In this document: positions 28,459 through 36,726 of the stretch, piece by piece | How the letters are laid out: each line of letters starts with the position of its first letter | Position numbering within the stretch: the stretch's first letter is position 1 | Assembly (NCBI RefSeq): GCF_026810445.1 | Contig: NZ_CP113949.1 | Location: 2,356,001 to 2,420,000, forward strand | DNA length: 64,000 bases | Direction: 5' to 3' | Source of the DNA: Pseudomonas sp. BSw22131 | GTDB lineage: Bacteria; Pseudomonadota; Gammaproteobacteria; Pseudomonadales; Pseudomonadaceae | The notes under the pieces: generated by a model | What the model was told of the DNA's origin: nothing | Seen by the model: the letters and a program-made list of their open reading frames with translations, nothing else | Database searches by the model: none | Program-made: the position numbers and the translations under genes

Positions 28459-29319
28459 TTATCGCTTGAGTGTAGGGTTTGTGTGTAGTTCTATGTTGCC
28501 ATAGAACATGGCTTCAGTTGTCTTAGGCCTTAGCATATGGGTTGAGTAGTGAAGAGAGAACTCGACCCCATTTGCTTTGTTGTACAGCGCTCTGATTTCG
28601 CTGCAATTATCATAGGTTACTAGCCAAGGCGTATCAATTTCCATGACAAGATTTGCTATTTTCTGGTGATCGTCAGGCAGGTAGTGATTGCGATATAGTT
28701 GACTACCTTTTACATAGTAAGGAGGGTCGAGGTAAATCAATGATTTTCGGCCGATATCAAGCTCAGGGTGGTTAAGTAATTCCATTGCGTCAGTATTAAA
28801 AAGCTGGATGCGATTTCGAAATTTTGCGATATTGATGATGCGCGCAATCAATTTTTCTTTGTTGAATCGAGCATCAATCAGACACTTGCCTGTTTGATTG
28901 ACTCCCCCAATGACTCCACCTTTTATCATGCCTGAACGATTTGTCCTATTGAGGAAAAACGTCGCGAAGCCAAGCATTGTTTTGTCAGCGGTAGAGGCGT
29001 TGTTGACCAGCTCTCGCTGAGCATGCCAGGTGTCAATCGTGACAGGGATTTCCCTGATCATCTCGATAAACCGGTCAGTGTCATTAAGGATTGCCCACCA
29101 GAAGGCGTGAATCACCGGATCAAGGTCATTGATGGCTATGCGTTCAACATGCTCATTGGTGAGCAAATACATGGCCGCACCGGCTCCTCCTGCATAGGGT
29201 TCGACATAAAGTCCGCGGCACAGGTCATTGTGGCGTAGGAGTTCTGCAAGCCAGGCCCCTAATCGGCCTTTGCCGCCGGGATAGCGTAGGGGGGTCACGA
29301 AGGATGTGGCAGTAGACAT
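28459..29319 (-). CDS. D12 class N6-adenine DNA methyltransferase (first copy)
   Basis: 286 residues from ATG 29319, with GGAAC upstream; the frame is open 29 codons further but the domain starts here. Motif X is PLRYPGGKGRLGAWL, motif I YVEPYAGGAGAAMYLL (AdoMet binding), motif IV YLDPPYYVKG (DPPY catalysis), typical of the alpha-class Dam/D12 family. The target site cannot be read. There is no obvious restriction endonuclease beside it; the convergent ParB-like protein is the only candidate partner. Confidence 0.9.
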   Translation of the reverse strand: MSTATSFVTPLRYPGGKGRLGAWLAELLRHNDLCRGLYVEPYAGGAGAAMYLLTNEHVERIAINDLDPVIHAFWWAILNDTDRFIEMIREIPVTIDTWHAQRELVNNASTADKTMLGFATFFLNRTNRSGMIKGGVIGGVNQTGKCLIDARFNKEKLIARIINIAKFRNRIQLFNTDAMELLNHPELDIGRKSLIYLDPPYYVKGSQLYRNHYLPDDHQKIANLVMEIDTPWLVTYDNCSEIRALYNKANGVEFSLHYSTHMLRPKTTEAMFYGNIELHTNPTLKR

Positions 29320-29553
29320 TTCAGTTCCAATAACGCGAATGGCGCGTAGCCTATCTGAAAGCGTAGACAGATGGCCATCTAAAATTGAGTAGATCATCAT
29401 CCTCAAGCGTCGAGCCTAAATGTCCTCCGTATCTGCATCACTCAGAGCAACTGTTTCGCGCTGGTAATGGACCGTGAGCGGCCATCCTTGAGGGATTCGA
29501 CGCGTGAGAAAGATTCCTGCCAGTGGCTCGACATTTGGACGAGCCATGTCAGC

Positions 29554-29823
29554 TTAGGCTGCTCGCCCCATTAGCTGGTTTTGCTCCTTCGCTGCTTTTT
29601 CCCGCTGTCGATCAATGTAGTCAGCCAAATCCTTCAAGTGGATGCCGAGAGCCGCTTTTTGGCTGTCAGCCCCCAGGCGGACCACCGGAATGTCAATTTC
29701 GCCGTCAAGTCTTTTTCGCTTGAATTTCTCAACCGTCAAATGCATGTAGTCTCTACAAACGCGATCTAACGGAACGACTGCTTGGCCTTCGTACTGGGCC
29801 ATAAGTAGGAACAGTGTATTCAT
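29554..29823 (-). CDS. PrtN-like pyocin/tailocin activator
   Basis: 89 residues from ATG 29823: MNTLFLLMAQYEGQAVVPLD, CRDYMHLTVEKFKRKRLDGE, PVVRLGADSQKAALGIHLKDLADYIDRQREKA. This is the layout of PrtN, the DNA-binding activator of pyocin genes in Pseudomonas aeruginosa. ATGA-type overlap with the upstream gene at 29820-29823 makes it the last gene of a three-gene operon. No PrtR-type repressor is seen in the window. Its target promoters may be gone or elsewhere. Confidence 0.8.
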   Translation of the reverse strand: MNTLFLLMAQYEGQAVVPLDRVCRDYMHLTVEKFKRKRLDGEIDIPVVRLGADSQKAALGIHLKDLADYIDRQREKAAKEQNQLMGRAA

Positions 29824-30950
29824 AGTTTCACCTGATTGAACTCGACTACCCAGACCCACGGGTTGGCGTTCCACGATTCAGCACCGTTGATAGATGACCA
29901 GAGCCCGCTAAATACAGATGCACCTATCTTTTGTGCTTCCTCGTTATTCGCACCGAAGAGCCAGAACTGGCGAACTTCGCAGCCTTCCCGTTGGACCTGA
30001 GCGAGACTGATTTCCTGCAAGCGCTCGACACGCACATCAGTAATCTCCAGCAGGATGCGGCTGACCCAGCGCGGCATGTGAATGGATGGCCGAGTTTTGC
30101 CTGGCGTGATCATCGAGCATCCGGTTTGCCTTGAGGCACCATCTGCCGGGTACTGGATCGGCTCACCGTGGCTCAGCTCTCGCGGCGCGACCGCATTCAC
30201 CTGCTCGTCAGCTTGCCAGGCTTCTCGCACCCATAGCCGGTCGCCGATTCGGCCATAGGGGCAGTTCGAGGAAAGGCTATGCACAGGCATGGCCGGTACG
30301 CTAGTGATCCCTTTACCCCAGCCCGCACCGTAGACCTCCCAAAATCCTCCGTTCAAGACTGGCTGAACCTTCATCAGTCGCCGGGTTACAGTCTTCTGGC
30401 CCGACAGGATGGCGCGCACTATCGGCGCGGTGAACAGAATCGGACGCTCTTTGATCGTCGTAGCGTCAGCTCCGTTCTCAGCGCGGCAACAGGCATTGCT
30501 GAGGCCGAGCTTGGCTTTGTTGAACGCCAGTGTCAGTTCCATCGGATCTGCGCCCCGTTGATGCAGCATCATTGCTAAGTTCGCTATGTCCTCGAAGTTT
30601 CCAGCATTACCCTTGGGGATGTGCCCAACCAGCAGTTCGGCCAGTTGCTTGTCCTGCACCCTTGACTCACTCCAGCCGTGACGGCCTTTGGCACGGGCCT
30701 TGGCAAGCTTGGTTTTCATTGCAGCAGCGAACCCATCAACAGCTTGATTATCAGGATGCTGGTCGACCTGGGCTGGAAAGGGGCGAGCGCAAAACGAGTC
30801 CAGATCTGCGAGGTACTGAGCCACGTCCGGGGTATCGATATGCTCGACTAGCGTACGGGACTTACCCAGGAGGGTCGCCCCATCGCTTAACACCGATAGG
30901 GTTTCGGTAAGCTGTCTACGCGCTCTGTCGCGCGCGCCTGTGCGGCTCAT
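29820..30950 (-). CDS. phage-type protein with C-terminal ASCH-like domain
   Basis: 376 residues in two parts. Residues ~1-150 are helical with HIPKGNAGNFEDIANLAMMLHQRGAD, seen in phage proteins of unknown role. Residues ~165-376 resemble ASCH-like phage domains: ERPILFTAPIVRAILSGQKTVTRRLMK, GDRLWVREAWQ, IHMPRWVSRILLEITDVRVERLQEIS and ESWNANPWVWVVEF. ASCH folds bind RNA or modified nucleotides. It overlaps by four bases with both neighbours, forming a tight operon with the upstream helical protein and the PrtN-like gene. Confidence 0.75.
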   Translation of the reverse strand: MSRTGARDRARRQLTETLSVLSDGATLLGKSRTLVEHIDTPDVAQYLADLDSFCARPFPAQVDQHPDNQAVDGFAAAMKTKLAKARAKGRHGWSESRVQDKQLAELLVGHIPKGNAGNFEDIANLAMMLHQRGADPMELTLAFNKAKLGLSNACCRAENGADATTIKERPILFTAPIVRAILSGQKTVTRRLMKVQPVLNGGFWEVYGAGWGKGITSVPAMPVHSLSSNCPYGRIGDRLWVREAWQADEQVNAVAPRELSHGEPIQYPADGASRQTGCSMITPGKTRPSIHMPRWVSRILLEITDVRVERLQEISLAQVQREGCEVRQFWLFGANNEEAQKIGASVFSGLWSSINGAESWNANPWVWVVEFNQVKL

Positions 30951-31276
30951 GCTGCTTTCCCCACATCGGTCTGGCTCTCGGATAACTCATTAGCTCCGCG
31001 AATCTCGCCAAGGATTCGCAGCACAATGCTGTTCAGTTGCTCAAGTTGGGTTGTTGCCCGAGTGCGCCAAGGCTCTGTGCCTTTTATGTGCACCCAGGTT
31101 TTATGGGCAAGCCCCAGCGTGATGGCTGTGTCTGACAGAACCTGGAGATCGGCTGTGGTGAGCGAGCCGGTATAGCCTGCGTTTAACTGCTCTTCAAGCT
31201 GCCTTATGCGGAGGTTTTTGAGTTCAATAGTGTGCAGAAACCCTCTGCGATCACGTTCGCGGCGGCGGGCGAGCAT
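30947..31276 (-). CDS. hypothetical phage-operon protein
   Basis: 109 residues, mostly helical, starting MLARRRERDRRGFLHTIELKNLRIRQLEEQLNAG; the middle has LTTADLQVLSDTAITLGLAHKTW and the end is acidic. I do not recognise a family. It is the first gene of the operon that ends in the PrtN-like gene (stop/start overlap ATGA). Confidence 0.6.
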   Translation of the reverse strand: MLARRRERDRRGFLHTIELKNLRIRQLEEQLNAGYTGSLTTADLQVLSDTAITLGLAHKTWVHIKGTEPWRTRATTQLEQLNSIVLRILGEIRGANELSESQTDVGKAA

Positions 31277-31355
31277 TGCGATACGGCATAGACGTGGACG
31301 ATCTACTGATTCGTGAGCCCATTGAAGCGATCCTGAGAAGGCTATCCAGAAGGGT

Positions 31356-32682
31356 ATGTCGACACTGGAGTCCAGCTTTGCGCTGGCCCAGCACTACATC
31401 GAAAAGACCGACCCGGCGAAAGCCAAAAAGATGAAGGATGCGACGGACAAAATCAGCAAGGAGGCCGATCCGGCAAAAGCCAAGGAGATGCTGGACTCGC
31501 TGGAGCAGGCATTGCGTACCGGCGACCTGTTTGCCGACATGCAGGTCAAGGCTGCGCTGACCGCTTACTCGCAGAATCGCGCGCTGTATGAACAGCTGAA
31601 AAAAGACTCCCAGAACGCCTCGGGAATCCTCGACAAGAACCTGGCCGAGCGTCGTGGTGCTTCATCGCAGATCTGGTCTGAGACGTTTCAAGCGGTCAAC
31701 GATTCGATGCGCAGCATTGGTGATGCGATACGCCCGGTCACTGACGCAGTTGCGAAGGGCATCACTGCAACGGCCAAGGAATTCACAGCGCTCTCTGATA
31801 CTTCCAAGCCGGTGGTGCTGGCCATCGCCTCAATCGGTGCTGGGTTGCTGGCACTGAAGTCTGCTGCCGGGGTGTTCAAAATCGGCAAGGGGCTGCTCAA
31901 CCTTGGTCGTGGATCACTGGGTGGCAATCCGAGCAAGGTCCAGAGAGTCTACGTCACCAACTCAGGCGGCAAAGAGGATAAGCCCGAAGGGAAGGTAGGC
32001 GCGGTCAAAGGCTTGCTGGAGACCGGTCTCAAAGCATTCAAAGGCAAGGACAAAACAAAGGGCAAGGACAAGGCTGGTGGAAATGGCAAGGACGGCGCTG
32101 ACGATGCTGATGACGACGCAGAGGAAAGCGGCAAGACCGGTTTTGATCCGGTCGACACCGGCCTGAAAATCCTCGATCTGTTCGGTGAGGGTGGTAATGA
32201 CGCGGACGGTGCCAAGGGCGGCAGCAGCTCTGAGCCGCAGAAGGTCTTTGTGGTCAACGCCAGTGCGTTCGGTGGCGGTTCGGATGCACCGGGTGATCAA
32301 CGTCGGTCACGTCGCAGCCGTCGGCGCGGTGCTGCTGGCGGTGCCGGTGGTCGACGCGCAGGACCTCCGCGCCCTCCGATGCCGCCAGCTCCTCCTGTAC
32401 CAGCAGGCCGACTGACGAGGCTGGCGGGTGCCGCAGGAAAGCTGGGCAGTGTTGCCAAGGTGGTCCCCGGCGCGAAGTTTCTGGATGCGGGCATGCTCGC
32501 TCTGGACACGTACCAAAACGCCGAGACCCAGGACGAGAAAGCAGAAGGCTACGGCGGCGCTGCGGGTGGGCTGGCCGGCGCATTGGCAGGCGGTGCGGCG
32601 GGTGCCGCGATTGGCTCTATCGTGCCGGTGATCGGTACGGCCATCGGCGGGATGGTGGGCGCATTTCTCGGAGGCATGGGTG
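31356..32682 (+). pseudogene. phage/tailocin tail tape measure protein, 3' fragment
   Basis: The frame shows a tape-measure composition: repeated DPAKAK-x-M heptad-like helices at the start, ETFQAVNDSMRSIGDAIRP, a hydrophobic VLAIASIGAGLLALKSAAGVF stretch, Gly/Lys/Asp-rich low-complexity segments, and a Gly/Ala-rich C-terminal membrane-like region ending GAFLGGMGG. A stop codon at 31323-31325 and the lack of the usual N-terminal half show 5' truncation. At ~32682 the frame leaves tape-measure sequence and reads out of frame into an endolysin. Confidence 0.75.
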
Positions 32683-33129
32683 GGCATCGTCACCAGATTG
32701 CGCATGGCTGCGTTTCTGGCGCAGGTAGGGCACGAGTCCGGCCAGCTCCGCTACGTGCGCGAGCTGGGCAGCGATCAATATCTCGACAAGTACGACACCG
32801 GGCGGCTGGCTGAACGCCTTGGTAACACGCCAGAGGACGATGACGATGGTCAGTTGTATCGGGGCAGGGGGCTTATTCAGGTCACCGGGCGTGACAATTA
32901 CGCCGCGTGCGCAGAGGCATTAGGGCTGTATCTTCTTAAACATCCCGAACTCCTGGAGCGTCCAGAGCATGCAGCCATGTCGGCAGGTTGGTTCTGGCAC
33001 CGGGCTGGCCTCAATACCTTGGCTGATAAAGGCGAATTTCTGGCGATCACCAGACGCATCAACGGCGGCACCAATGGCCAGGCAGATAGGCAAATGCTCT
33101 ACGAGCGTGCCTTGAAGGTGCTTGCTTGA
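32680..33129 (+). pseudogene. GH19 endolysin, 5'-truncated and joined to tape measure gene
   Basis: 149 codons of a chitinase-class GH19 lysin: LRMAAFLAQVGHESGQLRYVREL with the catalytic Glu, GQLYRGRGLIQVTGRDNYAA, AGWFWHRAGLN and ITRRINGGTNGQ. The family normally has ~30 further N-terminal residues; they are missing because a deletion joins it to the tape measure gene at ~32680-32690. The remaining frame is intact, so residual enzyme activity is possible if expressed. Confidence 0.8.
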
Positions 33130-33168
33130 TTTTGTTCTCTGACAGAAATATGTGTATGGGCGTATGAG

Positions 33169-33630
33169 TCAATCTCTCGGAGTCGTATCCTGCTGGCTTA
33201 ACGTTATGCGATAGCTCTTCAGCGTCTCACCTTCAGTGAGGTATTGCTTACTAAAGTAGCGGTACACGGCGCCTTTTATCTCGATCCCAACGCCGTTTTC
33301 TGTGTCACGTATTTTTACATCCTTGACAGCGCTATCTGTGATCATGAAAAGGTCGGCTTTATTTAGCTCTTTCAATATCTCTTTATCGTTGCCGCTTAAG
33401 GGTTTACTAATGTAAAAGCGAAGCGTGTTAAGGTCGGTGGCGGGCGCGAAATATTCGGTGACGTACAGCCACGCGCCGTCAGGAAGCTCACGTTTAATGA
33501 CAACTTCGTCAGCATCACCTCTGCCGAAAAGGAAGCCATCAAAAATAAATCTTAGCGCGATTATGATAATTAGCGCCCAGAAGAAAAATTTATAATTTAG
33601 TTTAAGCTCAATAGCCTTTGAGTTCTGCAT
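33169..33630 (-). CDS. putative immunity protein of the Hcp-linked toxin
   Basis: 153 residues with one N-terminal membrane segment (FFFWALIIIIALRFIFDGFLFG) and a soluble C-terminal domain, probably facing the periplasm. I do not recognise the family. It follows the toxin gene directly and overlaps it by 23 bases, the position and coupling expected of a cognate immunity protein; the membrane anchor would fit protection against a toxin delivered to the periplasm. Assigned by context only. Base composition is AT-rich relative to the host. Confidence 0.6.
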   Translation of the reverse strand: MQNSKAIELKLNYKFFFWALIIIIALRFIFDGFLFGRGDADEVVIKRELPDGAWLYVTEYFAPATDLNTLRFYISKPLSGNDKEILKELNKADLFMITDSAVKDVKIRDTENGVGIEIKGAVYRYFSKQYLTEGETLKSYRITLSQQDTTPRD

Positions 33631-34003
33631 AGCGGATCCCTCTTTCTATCCATACCTGATCTTTAGGATCATCACCATAAGGAGCCCTCCAAAACCAATG
33701 ACCCCAGTCAATATCAGGGTCTTGTGTTCCTGCGTCCTTTTGAGCAAAGCCGGCAGCTCTTAATAAAAGCTGTTCGGATAGCTGGCCAGCTCTACCAACA
33801 GCACCGTAGTGGAAGTTACCGAAGTCCTCCCATTTGCGATTTTCCTGCTTGTAATCCCATGGTCCGCGACCACGAACCTTTTGGTAGAACCAGCTCATAA
33901 ATGCGCCAGTTGCAGGGTCTCGTTTCCAGCGGTCATTGGCCAGCTTCATATGCACATCAACACTCACGTGAAGAGGTATAACAGGCGGTATGATAATGTC
34001 CAT
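33608..34003 (-). CDS. polymorphic toxin type 44-like effector
   Basis: 131 residues. The C-terminal ~85 residues have the pattern of the polymorphic toxin type 44 domain: EDFGNFHYGAVGRAGQLSEQLLLRAAGFAQKDAG, then WFWRAPYGDDPKDQVWIERGIRYAEL, with conserved His, Tyr and YGDDP-D residues as likely active-site groups. The N-terminal ~45 residues contain Pro/Val stretches and no signal peptide. It lies 29 bases after hcp and overlaps the putative immunity gene. Delivery by the type VI secretion system as Hcp cargo is inferred; the enzyme activity of the domain is not shown. Confidence 0.75.
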   Translation of the reverse strand: MDIIIPPVIPLHVSVDVHMKLANDRWKRDPATGAFMSWFYQKVRGRGPWDYKQENRKWEDFGNFHYGAVGRAGQLSEQLLLRAAGFAQKDAGTQDPDIDWGHWFWRAPYGDDPKDQVWIERGIRYAELKGY

Positions 34004-34032
34004 AACTATTCCTTATTCTAAAATAGAAAGAG

Positions 34033-34533
34033 TTATGAATAGATTTTGTTGCTGATAGCATCCCAGCCGCCAGCAATTTGCCCAGCGCTCTGCCCCGACT
34101 TCCTACTTTGCTTTGAGTAGACGAGCTGAATGCGCCCGTAGTTCAAGGCAATCAGCTCGCTAGGAAAGGCACCGGCTTGATTGCCATTACCGGTTAACGT
34201 AAACGAACTAATAATGACCTCTTCCAATTTTATCTCTAAGTATTTTACTTTCGGGTCTCCGGCCCGAAAAACGTGGACGGATACTTGCTTAAAATGCTTA
34301 CCGCTGCAGCAAGCTTCGTGAAGCTTCGGCGTGGCGTTGTCTACGGCTTTCCGGACAAGCATGTCACTCATGTAGGCACGCCCAGAGGTCGCGCCACCAG
34401 ATGAGGTGGACGTCGCAGATGCCGTCTGGTTTGCAGAGAGGTCGAAATCCTGTAATTCGATCCAGTTCTCGTAGCCCTCGGAGAGGGTTTCGCCTGGTAC
34501 ACCTTCAATCTGGAGATATGCTTCAAATGACAT
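34033..34533 (-). CDS. hcp: Hcp family type VI secretion tube protein
   Basis: 166 residues of the Hcp1 family: MSFEAYLQIEGVPGETLSEGYENWIEL, SSGGATSGRAYMSDMLVRKAVDNATPKLHEACCSGKHF, KVKYLEIKLEEVIISSF and LNYGRIQLVYSKQ. Hcp hexamers form the inner tube of the T6SS and chaperone small effectors in the pore. No tss genes occur in the window, so this is an orphan hcp heading an effector-immunity operon; it depends on a T6SS elsewhere in the genome. Confidence 0.93.
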   Translation of the reverse strand: MSFEAYLQIEGVPGETLSEGYENWIELQDFDLSANQTASATSTSSGGATSGRAYMSDMLVRKAVDNATPKLHEACCSGKHFKQVSVHVFRAGDPKVKYLEIKLEEVIISSFTLTGNGNQAGAFPSELIALNYGRIQLVYSKQSRKSGQSAGQIAGGWDAISNKIYS

Positions 34534-34891
34534 AGTAAATTCCTTTTAATGAGGCCCGTGTGTCTCAATCATACACAAAATAATTTTTCAGGGGGGCGCC
34601 TGCCAGCTTTGGGCAAAATCGGCCTGTAGGCGGATTGATCGGCTGTAGGCCGCAAAGGTGGCGGCAGTTCACTGACCCTCATCGGGTTGAGCAGATCAAG
34701 TTGTGTCAGTTACGAGTCAATCAACCGCAGCCGTAAGTTAAAAAAGAGCGACCAGTCGTGATGCGCCAACACCACGCCCGGTCGCCGTCCCCGCAGATTA
34801 CCCCTGCAAGTCCAGCCAAGGCTCTCGCTTCGTGCACAAAGCGGAGCGAGCCTAGCACCTGTCTATATATACAGTAAAGGTCTTGCTTTCT
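34534..34891. other. divergent promoter region hcp / methyltransferase
   Basis: 358 bp with no gene. The left end should carry the hcp promoter; an imperfect G+C hairpin with GCGACC and GGTCGC arms lies at about 34748-34787; the right end carries the LexA box. Confidence 0.5.
34859..34874 (+). promoter_or_regulatory. LexA (SOS) box upstream of methyltransferase
   Basis: CTGT-CTATATAT-ACAG is a perfect CTGT-N8-ACAG site with an AT-rich centre, followed by TA as in strong SOS boxes. It lies 17 bases upstream of the ATG at 34892, between promoter and ribosome binding site (AAAGG at 34876-34880). Confidence 0.85.
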
Positions 34892-35686
34892 ATGTCCACA
34901 CCCATCATCCCTTGGATGGGCGGCAAACGCCGCCTGGCCGACCGCCTCATCCCGCTTTTCCCACCCCACGAATGCTACGTCGAAGTATTCGCAGGCGGTG
35001 CGGCCCTCTACTTCATGCGTCCCCAGGCAGCTCCTGTCGAGGTCTTGAATGACATCAACGGAGACCTGGTGACGCTATATCGCGTCGTCCAAAACCACCT
35101 TGAAGAATTCGTCCGCCAGTTCAAATGGGCACTCAGCTCGCGCCAAGTATTTGAGTGGCAGAAGATGACCCGCCCCGAAACCCTCACCGACATCCAGCGC
35201 GCCGCCCGGTTCTTCTACCTGCAGCACCATGCTTTCGCAGGCAAGGTGAGCGGGCAGACATTCGGGACCGCAACGACAGGCCCGGCCATCAACCTGCTAC
35301 GGATCGAGGAGAACCTTTCTGCGGCCTGGCAGCGTTTGTCGGGTACCTATGTGGAGAACCTGCCTTGGCTTGAGTGCGCTGAGCGTTACGACCGGCCTCA
35401 CACCTTTCACTACATGGACCCGCCTTACTGGCAGACGGCCGGGTATGGTGTTGATTTTCCTTTCGAGAATTATGAGCGGATGGCTGATTTCATGCGGACG
35501 TGCAAAGGGAAGGTGATGGTCAGCATCAATGACCACCCTGACATACGACGCGTGTTTGAAGGCTTCCATTTTGAAACGGTCGACATTCGCTACACCACAG
35601 CGAATCAGCGAAAGGGTAAGGCTGATGTCAGCGGTGAGCTGGTAATCATGAATTGGAAGCCTAGCTGCCTCGGTTTCGTTTTTTGA
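34892..35686 (+). CDS. D12 class N6-adenine DNA methyltransferase (second copy)
   Basis: 264 residues. Motif X PIIPWMGGKRRLADRLIPLFP, motif I YVEVFAGGAALYF, and motif IV YMDPPYWQTAGYG mark a Dam-like alpha-class N6-adenine methyltransferase, as found alone in many prophages. It is only distantly similar to the first copy at 28459-29319. It is under a consensus LexA box and so probably induced by DNA damage. No restriction partner is nearby. Confidence 0.92.
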   Translation: MSTPIIPWMGGKRRLADRLIPLFPPHECYVEVFAGGAALYFMRPQAAPVEVLNDINGDLVTLYRVVQNHLEEFVRQFKWALSSRQVFEWQKMTRPETLTDIQRAARFFYLQHHAFAGKVSGQTFGTATTGPAINLLRIEENLSAAWQRLSGTYVENLPWLECAERYDRPHTFHYMDPPYWQTAGYGVDFPFENYERMADFMRTCKGKVMVSINDHPDIRRVFEGFHFETVDIRYTTANQRKGKADVSGELVIMNWKPSCLGFVF

Positions 35687-35834
35687 GCCGAGCCGACTTC
35701 GGAAGATGTTGGCGATCATCCGTGCTAATTGCTGGGGCCACGGATTGTTGGACGTGCTGAAGCTATGCAACAATGGCTTCGTTAGGGACGGCGAGCGTCT
35801 GAGTGCTTCAGCGTAAGAAACTAGGAGAGTTTAC

Positions 35835-36726
35835 ATGGCAACGGTCGCTGGCTTTATTAGTGAGAAAGGTGGGGTTGGCAAGACAACATCCTGTTATCAC
35901 GTTGCAGTTGCCTTGAATAGGTTTCATGATAAAAGAGTTCTGGTTATTGATGCGGATTATCAGCGTGGTGGTATTTCAGGCAGGTTTTTTCCTGATCTGA
36001 TCGAAGAGTTTGGAGTTGTTGTGCCTTCTGGTGCAACACTTTATCAGAAGTATCAGCAGCTATATAGTGCCGGTATCCAGACACCTGATATAGATGTTGT
36101 TGAGTTTGCTGATGGGTTGTTTTTGGCTCCCGCTGACTATAGACTGTCTACAGTTTCGGTTAACAAATTGCCAAGTACTAACAATATTCGCGAAAATAAC
36201 GTTTCGCTTCTGGCACATATGAAAACTATAGATTTTGTATTGCAGCCGATGCACGATGCACGATGAATATGACTATGTACTTATTGACTCTCATCCAGAA
36301 ATTTCGGATGTTCTAAAGTCTATAATTTATGCATCCGATTACTGTGTTTCGCCGGTCAAGTTAGACCGCCAGTCAGCTATCGGTGTGGCCTCAGTTATGG
36401 CCGAGATCGATAATGTTAACTCGGATATTGCGATGATCAGAAGTGCGCTGAAGATTGAAGATGGGTACCGTGATACGATATTCTCTGGTGCTATAGGTAT
36501 GATGGCTAGAGAGTACGCTGAAGCATTAAAGTACTCAGAACACACTGAGTATCGTTTGCTAAGGAGTGCTGGCCCCGTATTTGAGAATTACGTCACCGAG
36601 GGTGATGGACTTCGTATGGCAGCTGCGAATAGACAGTCTGTCTACGACGGGACTGGTGCCAACGCTGCAAAGCAAGCCCAGCAATTTCGCAGTTTAACGA
36701 AAGAATTTATGCGGACATGTCCATGA
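35835..36726 (+). pseudogene. ParA/Soj-like ATPase, broken by 7-bp tandem duplication
   Basis: Two overlapping frames make up one ParA protein. The first (35835-36266) has the deviant Walker A FISEKGGVGKTTSCYHVAVAL and VLVIDADYQRGG. The second continues with DYVLIDSHPEISDVLKSIIYASDYCVSPVKLD (Walker B region) to 36726. The break is at 36251-36264, where GCACGAT occurs twice; with one copy the reading LQPMHDEYDYVLIDSH would be continuous. The restored protein would be ~294 residues. A partner gene overlaps its 3' end. The sequence is AT-rich compared with the host. Confidence 0.88.
36248..36264 (+). repeat. 7-bp tandem duplication in parA
   Basis: GATGCAC GATGCAC GAT: two full copies plus a partial third. 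Seven is not a multiple of three, so the extra copy causes the frameshift. Such repeats arise and revert by strand slippage. Confidence 0.93.
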
